DNA of 6,687 nucleotides. It comes from Desulfobacterales bacterium (GTDB lineage: Bacteria > Desulfobacterota > Desulfobacteria > Desulfobacterales > JAFDCJ01). Position 1 is the first letter of the stretch; each line of letters starts with the position of its first letter. Positions 1 to 5,610 of this stretch are shown here, one piece after another. Under the pieces are notes generated by a model. That model was not told the origin of the DNA and did no database searches. It saw nothing but the letters and a program-made list of their open reading frames with translations. The stretch is taken from NCBI GenBank assembly GCA_029939875.1, contig JAOZSC010000148.1, forward strand, positions 1 through 6,687, in the 5' to 3' direction. A program made the position numbers and the translations under genes.

Positions 1-1021
1 ACAGGTACTCTTCGGCCAGAACGCGGGCAATCTGCACCGTGTTGGTGGCGGCGCCTTTTCGGATGTTATCGGCCACAATCCACAGGTTAATCCCGTTGGT
101 AATGGACTCATCATCGCGTATGCGGCCCACCAGGGTTAAATCCTGACCCGCCGCATCCGTGGCAAGCGGATAGACGTTGTTTTGCGGATCATCCATGACT
201 TTGATCCCCGGAGATTTTTCAAGCAGTGCTTTGACCTCTCCAGCGCAAAGAGGTTTGTGAGTTTCGACATTCACCGATTCGCAGTGGCCAAAAAATACCG
301 GAACCCGCACGGTGGTTGCCGTAACCGCGATGGAATCATCATCGAGGATTTTTCGGGTCTCATTGACCATTTTCAGCTCTTCTCTGGTGTAACCGTTGTC
401 CAGAAAAGTATCAATGTGAGGCAGACAGTTAAAAGCGATTCGGTGGGGATATACCCGGGTCTCATAATCGAGAAAGTTCAACATGGACCGGCTCTGGTCC
501 AGCAGCTCATCAATGGCTTTTTTCCCCGTGCCGGAAACAGCCTGGTAAGTGGAAACCACAATGCGCTTGAGACCGTATTGGCGATGAATGGGGCTCAGGG
601 CAACGACCATCTGGATGGTTGAGCAGTTTGGATTGGCGATGATTCCCTTTTTCGTATATCCGGCCACGGCCCGGGGGTTTACTTCCGGCACCACCAGGGG
701 TATTTCCGGATCCATACGCCAGGCGCTGGAATTATCAATCACCACACAGCCGTCTTTGGCGGCCAGCGGCGCAAATCTCTCGCTGGTGCTTCCTCCCGCA
801 GAAAACAGGGCGATGTCCATGCCCTTAAAAGAGTCCTCTTTGAGTTCCTGCACGGCCACCTCATCGCCTCTGAAACGCAGCGTCCTTCCAACGGAGCGCA
901 CCGAGGCGAGGAAGGCAACTGATTTAATCGGAAAATCCGCCTCCTCCAGGCATCGAATCATCTGGTTTCCCACCGCACCCGTGGCACCGGCCACGGCCAC
1001 GTTAAATTTCTTTTCAGCCAT
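1..1021 (-). CDS. asd: aspartate-semialdehyde dehydrogenase, 3' end cut by window edge
   Basis: NADPH-dependent reductive dephosphorylation of aspartyl phosphate to aspartate semialdehyde, the cytoplasmic branch point to lysine/diaminopimelate, threonine, methionine and isoleucine. The reading frame is open from the ATG at 1021 to the left edge (340 codons seen, no stop). The family is about 335-345 residues, so only a few residues are missing. Residues 7-20 (NVAVAGATGAVGNQ) form the Rossmann GxxGxxG nucleotide loop. NPNCST at 130-135 carries the catalytic Cys133, Q160 and VSGTG at 162-166 match the active-site region, and RVPVFFGHCE at 239-248 holds the substrate-binding Arg239 and general-base His246. 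The C-terminal ADNIRKGAATNTVQIA helix is intact. A purine-rich AAGGGGAG (1033-1040) lies 11 bases before the ATG. The gene is the last of the minus-strand set, separated from psd by a repeat element, so it may need its own promoter. Family assignment is very secure. Confidence 0.96.
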   Translation of the reverse strand, partial: MAEKKFNVAVAGATGAVGNQMIRCLEEADFPIKSVAFLASVRSVGRTLRFRGDEVAVQELKEDSFKGMDIALFSAGGSTSERFAPLAAKDGCVVIDNSSAWRMDPEIPLVVPEVNPRAVAGYTKKGIIANPNCSTIQMVVALSPIHRQYGLKRIVVSTYQAVSGTGKKAIDELLDQSRSMLNFLDYETRVYPHRIAFNCLPHIDTFLDNGYTREELKMVNETRKILDDDSIAVTATTVRVPVFFGHCESVNVETHKPLCAGEVKALLEKSPGIKVMDDPQNNVYPLATDAAGQDLTLVGRIRDDESITNGINLWIVADNIRKGAATNTVQIARVLAEEYL

Positions 1022-1067
1022 CTGTCAATGGTCTCCCCTTTAGAAAAAAACTTGCCCCGACTTTTAA

Positions 1068-1265
1068 TCTAAGTACACAATTTCATAAAAACAATCACCG
1101 CTGAGAGCGCCGAGAAAGGCAAAAAAAATAAACCGGCTTCAGGCTTCGCTCTTCGAGTTCCGGCCAGACAAGCCACCGGAAACGGCAAAGTATTTTGTCG
1201 CTCTGCGTTCTCTGCGGTTAATTAAAAACCCGGAATACGAATAGTATTTGTGAATACATGCACTA
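1068..1265. repeat. MITE-like dispersed repeat, long copy (198 bp) between asd and psd
   Basis: Non-coding element whose two ends match those of a second copy at 1954-2055. The left 20 bases (1068-1087) match 1954-1973 at 17 of 20 positions, and all three differences are A/G transitions. The right end TGAATACATGCACTA (1251-1265) matches 2041-2055 at 14 of 15. Inside lies an imperfect inverted pair: the unit at 1097-1116 (ACCGCTGAGAGCGCCGAG core) and its reverse complement at about 1197-1219 (CTCTGCGTTCTCTGCGGT on the plus strand), so the RNA could fold back on itself. The outer ends are also weakly inverted with respect to each other. No ORF or transposase is present, so if mobile it is non-autonomous. 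Its right end overlaps the psd stop codon. The repeat boundaries are set only by where the two copies stop matching. Confidence 0.7.
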
Positions 1266-1934
1266 AACCAGTTGTCCCAGAATGGAAGTCCCCGCTCTTA
1301 CCTTTTCGCCGATGGTCACCTCCAGGCGGGTGTCCGCCGGAAGATAAACATCCAGCCGGGAGCCAAAACAAATAAGCCCGAAACGCTGTCCCCGCAACAC
1401 CGTGTCACCTGGCTTAACATGGCAGATAATGCGCCTGGCGATCAACCCGGCCACCTGGACCACGCACAGCTGCCGGCCGTTTTCCATCTCCACAAAAACG
1501 GCATTGTGTTCGTTTTCCAGAGAGGCTTTTTCCAGGTTGGCCGAAAAAAACTTTCCGGGATAGTAGCTAATCTCTTTGACCCGGCCTTCGTGGGGAATGC
1601 GGTTGACGTGCACATTGAAGACCGTCATAAAGATACTGATTTTCAATGACGGCCCATCATAAAAGGCACTACTTTCCACGACAGCGGCCGAAATCACTTT
1701 TCCGTCTGCCGGTGACACCACCGCTGCCTGGTTGTCCGGTGTCACGCGATCCGGATCCCTGAAAAACCCGCAAAAACAGAAGGTAACCACCAGTCCGATC
1801 AACGTCAGCGTGGTCAGTCCCAGCAGAGCCAGTACAGCGGTGGTAAAAACGGCGGCGGCGATCAGCGGGTAACCAGCCGCAGCAATGGGAAAGGCCGTGG
1901 AGCCGGGTGGATCCGGCCATTTAAATTTTTTCAT
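1263..1934 (-). CDS. psd: phosphatidylserine decarboxylase proenzyme, short (archaeal-type) family
   Basis: Membrane-associated pyruvoyl enzyme that decarboxylates phosphatidylserine to phosphatidylethanolamine. The 223-residue product fits the short PSD-A family (roughly 200-230 residues) rather than the longer E. coli-type enzyme. Residues about 22-57 contain two hydrophobic stretches that should anchor it to the inner membrane, followed by the family's FFRDPDR signature (57-63). SPADGK (74-79) carries Asp77, FNVHVNR (106-112) carries His109, and FGSR (190-193) holds the Gly191-Ser192 self-cleavage site. Ser192 would become the pyruvoyl group of the small alpha chain, with Asp77, His109 and Ser192 as the expected maturation triad. 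Everything needed for activity is visible. The usual partner, CDP-diacylglycerol-serine phosphatidyltransferase (pssA), is not adjacent. The ATG at 1934 lacks a clear Shine-Dalgarno sequence, but the hydrophobic N-terminus begins right after it and no better start is seen. Repeat copies sit on both sides, and the TAG stop lies inside one. Confidence 0.94.
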   Translation of the reverse strand: MKKFKWPDPPGSTAFPIAAAGYPLIAAAVFTTAVLALLGLTTLTLIGLVVTFCFCGFFRDPDRVTPDNQAAVVSPADGKVISAAVVESSAFYDGPSLKISIFMTVFNVHVNRIPHEGRVKEISYYPGKFFSANLEKASLENEHNAVFVEMENGRQLCVVQVAGLIARRIICHVKPGDTVLRGQRFGLICFGSRLDVYLPADTRLEVTIGEKVRAGTSILGQLV

Positions 1935-1953
1935 TTGATTCTAACCGATTGGT

Positions 1954-2055
1954 TCTAAGTGCGCGATTTCATAATATGATGACATAAAAAAGAACTCACC
2001 GCTGACCGCGGAGAGCGCTGAGAAAAACGAACACCCTGTATGAATACATGAACTA
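1954..2055. repeat. MITE-like dispersed repeat, short copy (102 bp) upstream of psd
   Basis: Second copy of the element at 1068-1265, in the same orientation. It shares the left end (TCTAAGTGCGCGATTTCATA), the internal CACCGCTGA...GAGCGCTGAGAAA unit (1998-2023) and the right end TGAATACATGAACTA. It lacks the central roughly 100 bases and the inverted second unit of the long copy, so it looks like an internally deleted derivative. Relative to the long copy it carries 7 extra bases that read as a tandem duplication of CCGC(T/G)GA. It ends 19 bases short of the psd ATG and so forms most of the psd upstream region. On the minus strand it contains TATTAT (1971-1976), a possible -10 hexamer, but no convincing -35 partner. 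Confidence 0.68.
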
Positions 2056-2080
2056 TGCAATACAACATTAATATTGTTTG

Positions 2081-2124
2081 TAAAAACAGCAGTTAAAAGC
2101 TATTTTTAATAGCAGCATAACTGC
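2081..2124 (-). terminator. probable intrinsic terminator downstream of tsaB
   Basis: Two nested perfect stems: GCAGTT (2089-2094) with AACTGC (2119-2124), and GCTATT (2099-2104) with AATAGC (2108-2113), the latter closing a TTT loop. Read on the minus strand, the hairpin is followed by TGTTTTTAC, a run of five T. It begins 94 bases after the tsaB stop and precedes the repeat element and psd. The stems are AT-rich and separated by a 4/5-base internal loop, which weakens the call. If real, psd and asd are not simply cotranscribed with tsaB. Confidence 0.5.
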
Positions 2125-2217
2125 GGGTTGTCAAGGGGGAACCCATCCTCAACATTGCACAACCAATGGCTCATACCTGAATTTTGTACGAGCCGCAGGC
2201 TTTCGAGACCAGGCCGG

Positions 2218-2907
2218 CTATATCCCTGAGGCCCGGTTGCGCTCGGCATCAGATTTACGGATATAGTTCGGCACCAGCAAAGCGATATCATCGGTTTGCC
2301 GGCTATCAAAACGGCTTCGGCTTAAAAATGCCACCGACGAGGCCCGCAGGGTATGCCAGCCGGCCAGCGGAAAACGGGCCCGTTCTCCCAGGATTGCCCC
2401 GATTTTTTCCTGATACATTTGGGCACCCGTGCCCACAAACAAACATGGTGCGTCGATATCGCCCACTGCCGCTTCCGGCGTGAGCACATGTTCGCCGCCT
2501 TCTTTTTTCAATTCATCGTTTTCGAACCGGTAACGGCCGCAATACACCTGCTGTTTGCGGGCATCAATCATTGCACAGGTCAGCCCCAAGCTCCAACCGC
2601 ACTGCCAGGCAAGGGCCGCCAGGCTTGAAATCCCAACCACCGGTTTGTCCAGGGAAAAAGCAAGCCCCTTGATGGTGCTGATGCCGATTCTCACCCCGGT
2701 AAACGATCCCGGTCCGATACTGACGGCAAATCCGTCAAGATCCGGCAGTTTCAGCGCCGAGGCATCCAGAACCGAAGCGATGAATTGCATGAGGTGTCTG
2801 GAATGCGTCTGACCGGGAATAGCGGTCATTTCCGCCCGTAAGGCGTCATCTTCGGTAATGGCAACACTGCAACTGTCCGTGGCCGTATCTACTGCGAGTA
2901 TCTTCAT
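2218..2907 (-). CDS. tsaB: tRNA threonylcarbamoyladenosine biosynthesis protein TsaB
   Basis: Cytoplasmic partner of TsaD and TsaE in transfer of the threonylcarbamoyl group to A37 of ANN-decoding tRNAs (t6A). TsaB is a catalytically degenerate paralogue of TsaD that supports it as a heterodimer. The 229-residue length is normal (about 220-235). The N-terminus MKILAVDTATDSCSVAI is the start of the ASKHA fold. QTHS at 33-36, SIGPGSFTGVRIG at 63-75 and DARKQQVY at 115-122 are TsaB hallmarks, and PNYIRKSDAE (213-222) is the C-terminal signature. The ATG at 2907 is fixed by the conserved MxILAxDT start. The only purine-rich match, AAGGG, abuts the ATG directly and is too close to act as a normal ribosome binding site. 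The gene lies 80 bases after the lon stop, so cotranscription with lon is possible, although a weak promoter is visible in the gap. Confidence 0.96.
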   Translation of the reverse strand: MKILAVDTATDSCSVAITEDDALRAEMTAIPGQTHSRHLMQFIASVLDASALKLPDLDGFAVSIGPGSFTGVRIGISTIKGLAFSLDKPVVGISSLAALAWQCGWSLGLTCAMIDARKQQVYCGRYRFENDELKKEGGEHVLTPEAAVGDIDAPCLFVGTGAQMYQEKIGAILGERARFPLAGWHTLRASSVAFLSRSRFDSRQTDDIALLVPNYIRKSDAERNRASGI

Positions 2908-2916
2908 CCCTTAATC

Positions 2917-2944
2917 TGTATAAAAACTGCAGTTCTATTTGCAA
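2917..2944 (-). promoter_or_regulatory. possible sigma-70-type promoter for tsaB
   Basis: On the minus strand, TTGCAA (2939-2944) and TATACA (2917-2922) are 16 bases apart, each matching four of six consensus positions. The -10 ends only 9 bases before the tsaB ATG, so transcription would start almost at the start codon and give a nearly leaderless mRNA. A 10-base perfect palindrome AACTGCAGTT (2925-2934) sits inside the spacer. Weak matches of this kind occur by chance in AT-rich gaps. Confidence 0.25.
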
Positions 2945-2987
2945 CCGGTTCGATAAATTAAATAGTTAAAAGCCCATTCCATTTTGT

Positions 2988-5372
2988 TTATGAGGGTTGC
3001 GCCTTATCCAGGGCATGCTCCAGCACCTGTTGCATGTTCTGCACCGGGATAAAGCGGATGCGCCGTTTTACATTTGGCGGTATCTCGGTCAGATCTTTTT
3101 TATTTTTAGCGGGGAAAATAATGGCGCGTATCCCGGCCCTCAAGGCGCCGAGCGCTTTTTCCTTCAAACCACCGATGGGCAGGACCCGGCCTCTGAGCGT
3201 TACCTCTCCGGTCATGGCCACATCGTTTCGTACCGCATTTCCTGTCACCGCCGAAATCAGGGCCGTGGCCATGGCAATGCCCGCTGAAGGGCCGTCTTTG
3301 GGAATCGCGCCGGCCGGCACATGAATGTGAATGTCCAGGTTTTCAAAATTGCGCTTTTTCTTTTCATCCGGTTCAAGGCTGGAGCGCGCATAGGTCACCG
3401 CGGCCCGGGCAGACTCCTGCATGACATCTCCAAGCTGACCGGTGACAATCAATTCCCCTTTGCCGTCAATCAATGAAGCTTCAACGTACAGAACTTCTCC
3501 GCCAGCCTGGGTCCATGCCAGGCCGGTGGCCAGGCCTACCTGGCTCTTTTCCTGATCCATTTCAGGGATGTAACGAGCAATCCCTAGAAATTTATGCAGA
3601 TTTCCCCGGGTGATCCGAAACGGCTTTTTTTCACCCTCGGCAATTCGCCGGGCCGCCTTGCGGCAAATCGTCCCGATTTCACGTTCCAGGTTCCTCAAAC
3701 CGGCCTCAAAGGTGTACTGGCTGATAATCTGCCGCATCGCTCCCGGGCTGAGCGACAGTTGTCGGGGCTTGAGCCCATTTTCCTTGATCTGCCGGGCCAA
3801 CAGGTACTTGTAGGCAATGGTTATTTTTTCATCTTCGGCGTACCCGGACAGCGTGATGACTTCCATCCGGTCCAGCAGCGCCGATGGGATGCTGTCGGTT
3901 GTGTTGGCGGTCAAAATAAAAATCACCTTTGACAGGTCAAAGGGAAGATTTAAAAAATGATCGCTGAAATCGCTATTCTGTTCGGGATCCAGGGCCTCCA
4001 ACAGAGCCGATGAGGGGTCTCCCCTGAAATCCGCACCCAGTTTGTCGATTTCATCCATCATAAATACCGGGTTGTTTGTGCCGCATTGCTTCAACCCTTG
4101 CAGGATACGGCCCGGTAAAGCACCAATATAAGTGCGTCGGTGCCCCCGGATTTCGGCTTCATCCCGAATTCCTCCCAGAGAGATACGCACAAATTTTCGT
4201 TTCAGTGCCCGGGCAATCGATTTCCCCAAAGAAGTCTTGCCGACCCCCGGCGGTCCCACAAAACAAAGAATCGGACCTTTCATGGCAGCATTGAGTTTGC
4301 GTACGCTCAAGTATTCCAGGATACGGTCCTTGACCCGATTCAGACCGTAATGATCTTTGTCCAGAACGGCTTTGGCCTTTTTGATATCAAGGCTGTCTTT
4401 GGAAGATTTGCTCCAGGGCATTTCCACCAGCCAATCCAGGTATGTCCGAACCACGGTAGATTCAGCTGACTCCGGGTGCATCTGCTCCAGCCGTTTTAAC
4501 TGCCGCAGCGCTTCCTGCCGAGCGGTTTTCGGCATGCGGGCACGTTTAATCTTCTTGTTGTATTCTCCCACCTCCAGGGCCTTGTCATCCTGTTCGCCCA
4601 GTTCCCGGTAGATGGCGCGCACCTGTTCGCGCAAAAAATAATCTCGCTGATTTTTTGATATTTCGTCCTTGACCTCAGATTGAATCTTCGCCTGCACCAC
4701 AGACAGTTCTGCTTCGTGCGACAGCAGGTCATTGACACTGCGCAGGCGCTTCAACGGATCGGTAGCTTCGAGCAGTTTCTGGGAATCTTCTATTTTAAGC
4801 CTCAGATTCGAGGCCACCAGGTCCGCCAGTTTCCCCGGATCCTCCACACTCTGCAAAACCGTGATAATTTCTCCGTTCATCTCGCCGCGCAATACCAGAA
4901 TCTTTTCACACTGTTCCCTGACATTGCGCATGAGGGCCTCGATTTCAAGGCTGACTTTTTCAACCGTTTGTTCAGCCAGCAGCTCTATCTTTACCCGGTA
5001 CATGGAACGCTTACGGACATAATTAATAATTCTTGCCCGGCTGAATCCCTGCACCAGGATCTTGATGCCCCCATCGGGAAGTCGCAGCATGCGCAAAACA
5101 CGGCCCACGGTGCCGGTGCGAAATATCTCATCGGCATGAGGATTTTCAATGGCGGGGTCCTTCTGGGTGGCCATGAATAAAAATCCCTCTTTCTCAACAG
5201 CCTCTTCAACGGCCCTTACGGATTTTTCGCGCCCCACAAACAGGGGCAACAGCATGTCAGCAAAAACAACGATGTCGCGCACCGGCATCAGCGGCAGGAT
5301 TCCGGGGATGTCAGCATCCGGTTCATCATCGGCAATAATACTGATAAGATCGTCTCTATCGGCTTCGGCCAT
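2988..5372 (-). CDS. lon: ATP-dependent protease Lon (endopeptidase La)
   Basis: Cytoplasmic homohexameric AAA+ serine protease that degrades misfolded and selected regulatory proteins. At 794 residues it matches bacterial LonA (about 780-820). The N-terminal substrate-binding domain starts at LPLMPVRDIVVFADM (26-40). A charged helical linker covers roughly 215-330. The AAA+ module has Walker A GPPGVGKT (373-380), Walker B VFMMDEID (436-443), a sensor-1 Asn490 in LTANTTD and an arginine finger at about Arg502 in LLDRMEVI. The C-terminal S16 peptidase domain has Ser696 in KDGPSAGIA and Lys739 in GGLKEKA; their 43-residue spacing equals that of the E. coli dyad (Ser679/Lys722). All catalytic residues are present and there is no frameshift. 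The ATG at 5372 has TAAGGA 12 bases upstream, a rather long spacing. The gene is divergent from pilD and followed by tsaB 80 bases on. No HrcA/CIRCE operator is seen upstream, so heat control cannot be inferred. Confidence 0.98.
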   Translation of the reverse strand: MAEADRDDLISIIADDEPDADIPGILPLMPVRDIVVFADMLLPLFVGREKSVRAVEEAVEKEGFLFMATQKDPAIENPHADEIFRTGTVGRVLRMLRLPDGGIKILVQGFSRARIINYVRKRSMYRVKIELLAEQTVEKVSLEIEALMRNVREQCEKILVLRGEMNGEIITVLQSVEDPGKLADLVASNLRLKIEDSQKLLEATDPLKRLRSVNDLLSHEAELSVVQAKIQSEVKDEISKNQRDYFLREQVRAIYRELGEQDDKALEVGEYNKKIKRARMPKTARQEALRQLKRLEQMHPESAESTVVRTYLDWLVEMPWSKSSKDSLDIKKAKAVLDKDHYGLNRVKDRILEYLSVRKLNAAMKGPILCFVGPPGVGKTSLGKSIARALKRKFVRISLGGIRDEAEIRGHRRTYIGALPGRILQGLKQCGTNNPVFMMDEIDKLGADFRGDPSSALLEALDPEQNSDFSDHFLNLPFDLSKVIFILTANTTDSIPSALLDRMEVITLSGYAEDEKITIAYKYLLARQIKENGLKPRQLSLSPGAMRQIISQYTFEAGLRNLEREIGTICRKAARRIAEGEKKPFRITRGNLHKFLGIARYIPEMDQEKSQVGLATGLAWTQAGGEVLYVEASLIDGKGELIVTGQLGDVMQESARAAVTYARSSLEPDEKKKRNFENLDIHIHVPAGAIPKDGPSAGIAMATALISAVTGNAVRNDVAMTGEVTLRGRVLPIGGLKEKALGALRAGIRAIIFPAKNKKDLTEIPPNVKRRIRFIPVQNMQQVLEHALDKAQPS

Positions 5373-5384
5373 GGTGTATGTCAG

Positions 5385-5395
5385 TCCTTATTATA
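5385..5395 (-). promoter_or_regulatory. overlapping -10-like TATAAT and Shine-Dalgarno-like TAAGGA before lon
   Basis: On the minus strand TATAAT (5390-5395) is a perfect -10 hexamer and runs directly into TAAGGA (5385-5390), the only ribosome-binding-site match for lon. The two roles exclude each other: a start about 7 bases after TATAAT would leave AAGGA out of the mRNA. No good -35 lies 16-18 bases upstream of TATAAT. The AAGGA role is the more likely one, with the true promoter further up in the AT-rich stretch 5400-5460. Confidence 0.3.
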
Positions 5396-5477
5396 GGGTT
5401 AGCCTTAGAACATAATACATTTATTTTTTTTAACAATATTTCTTTGCTTTTTTTATGAAACATGCAAAAATAAATCA

Positions 5478-5610
5478 GTGTACAGTCGGTTTTAGCGGCT
5501 TGCGCCCCCATCGCAGCGACTTGTTTATGCGCTATGCACATTTCCCGCGCAGAACCCATCCCGGCGGGAAAAAGACCAATTATGGATGGAAACCACCTGG
5601 AGACACCGGC
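5478..5610 (+). ncRNA. candidate structured 5' leader or small RNA with H-type pseudoknot, upstream of pilD
   Basis: A GC-richer block directly after the AT-rich divergent promoter region. TTTCCCGC (5541-5548) pairs perfectly with GCGGGAAA (5564-5571), leaving a 15-base loop. Six loop bases, CCATCC (5556-5561), pair perfectly with GGATGG (5584-5589) downstream. The connecting loops of 7, 2 and 12 bases fit a classical H-type pseudoknot. Flanking bases CAGTCGGT (5483-5490) can pair with ACCG (5605-5608) and ACTG (5616-5619), which would close the whole domain and reach into the start region of pilD. The pilD ribosome binding site (5599-5603) follows the pseudoknot by 9 bases, an arrangement typical of translational riboswitches. 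I recognise no known riboswitch class. A free-standing small RNA such as 6S is an alternative I could not confirm. The pairing is seen in the sequence; the function is inferred. Confidence 0.35.
5599..5603 (+). promoter_or_regulatory. ribosome binding site that favours a TTG start for pilD
   Basis: GGAGA lies 7 bases before the in-frame TTG at 5611, the ideal spacing. The in-frame ATG at 5623 is 19 bases from it and has only a partial GGA close by. This supports initiation at TTG, giving a product four residues longer than from the ATG. Confidence 0.5.

Noticed and set aside
182..1043. Two overlapping plus-strand open frames opposite asd
   Set aside because: They are antisense to a clearly real asd with full active-site motifs; their length reflects GC-rich codons on the other strand.
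1068..2055. CRISPR array from the repeated GAGAGCGC units
   Set aside because: Only two or three degenerate units, irregular spacing, a whole gene between them, and no cas genes.
2106..2309. Minus-strand open frame overlapping the tsaB 3' end and its downstream gap
   Set aside because: It is out of frame with tsaB over most of its length, runs into the terminator hairpin, and has no recognisable motif.
2925..2934. Perfect 10-base palindrome AACTGCAGTT as an operator for tsaB
   Set aside because: It is short, includes a PstI-type six-base core that occurs by chance, and matches no regulator site I recognise. The AACTGC/GCAGTT arms recur in the terminator hairpin at 2089-2124, but this is too little to claim a link.
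3594..5180. Several plus-strand frames of 67-166 codons opposite lon
   Set aside because: All lie antisense to an intact lon with every catalytic motif and look like shadow frames.
5373..5460. CIRCE (HrcA) or sigma-32 type heat-shock control of lon
   Set aside because: No TTAGCACTC/GAGTGCTAA inverted repeat and no sigma-32 -35/-10 pair could be found upstream of lon.
5455..5610. In-frame N-terminal extension of the prepilin peptidase from ATG 5455
   Set aside because: It has no ribosome binding site, encodes a polar Arg/Pro/Gly-rich stretch absent from the family, and overlaps the structured leader; the family signature begins about 16 residues after ATG 5623.
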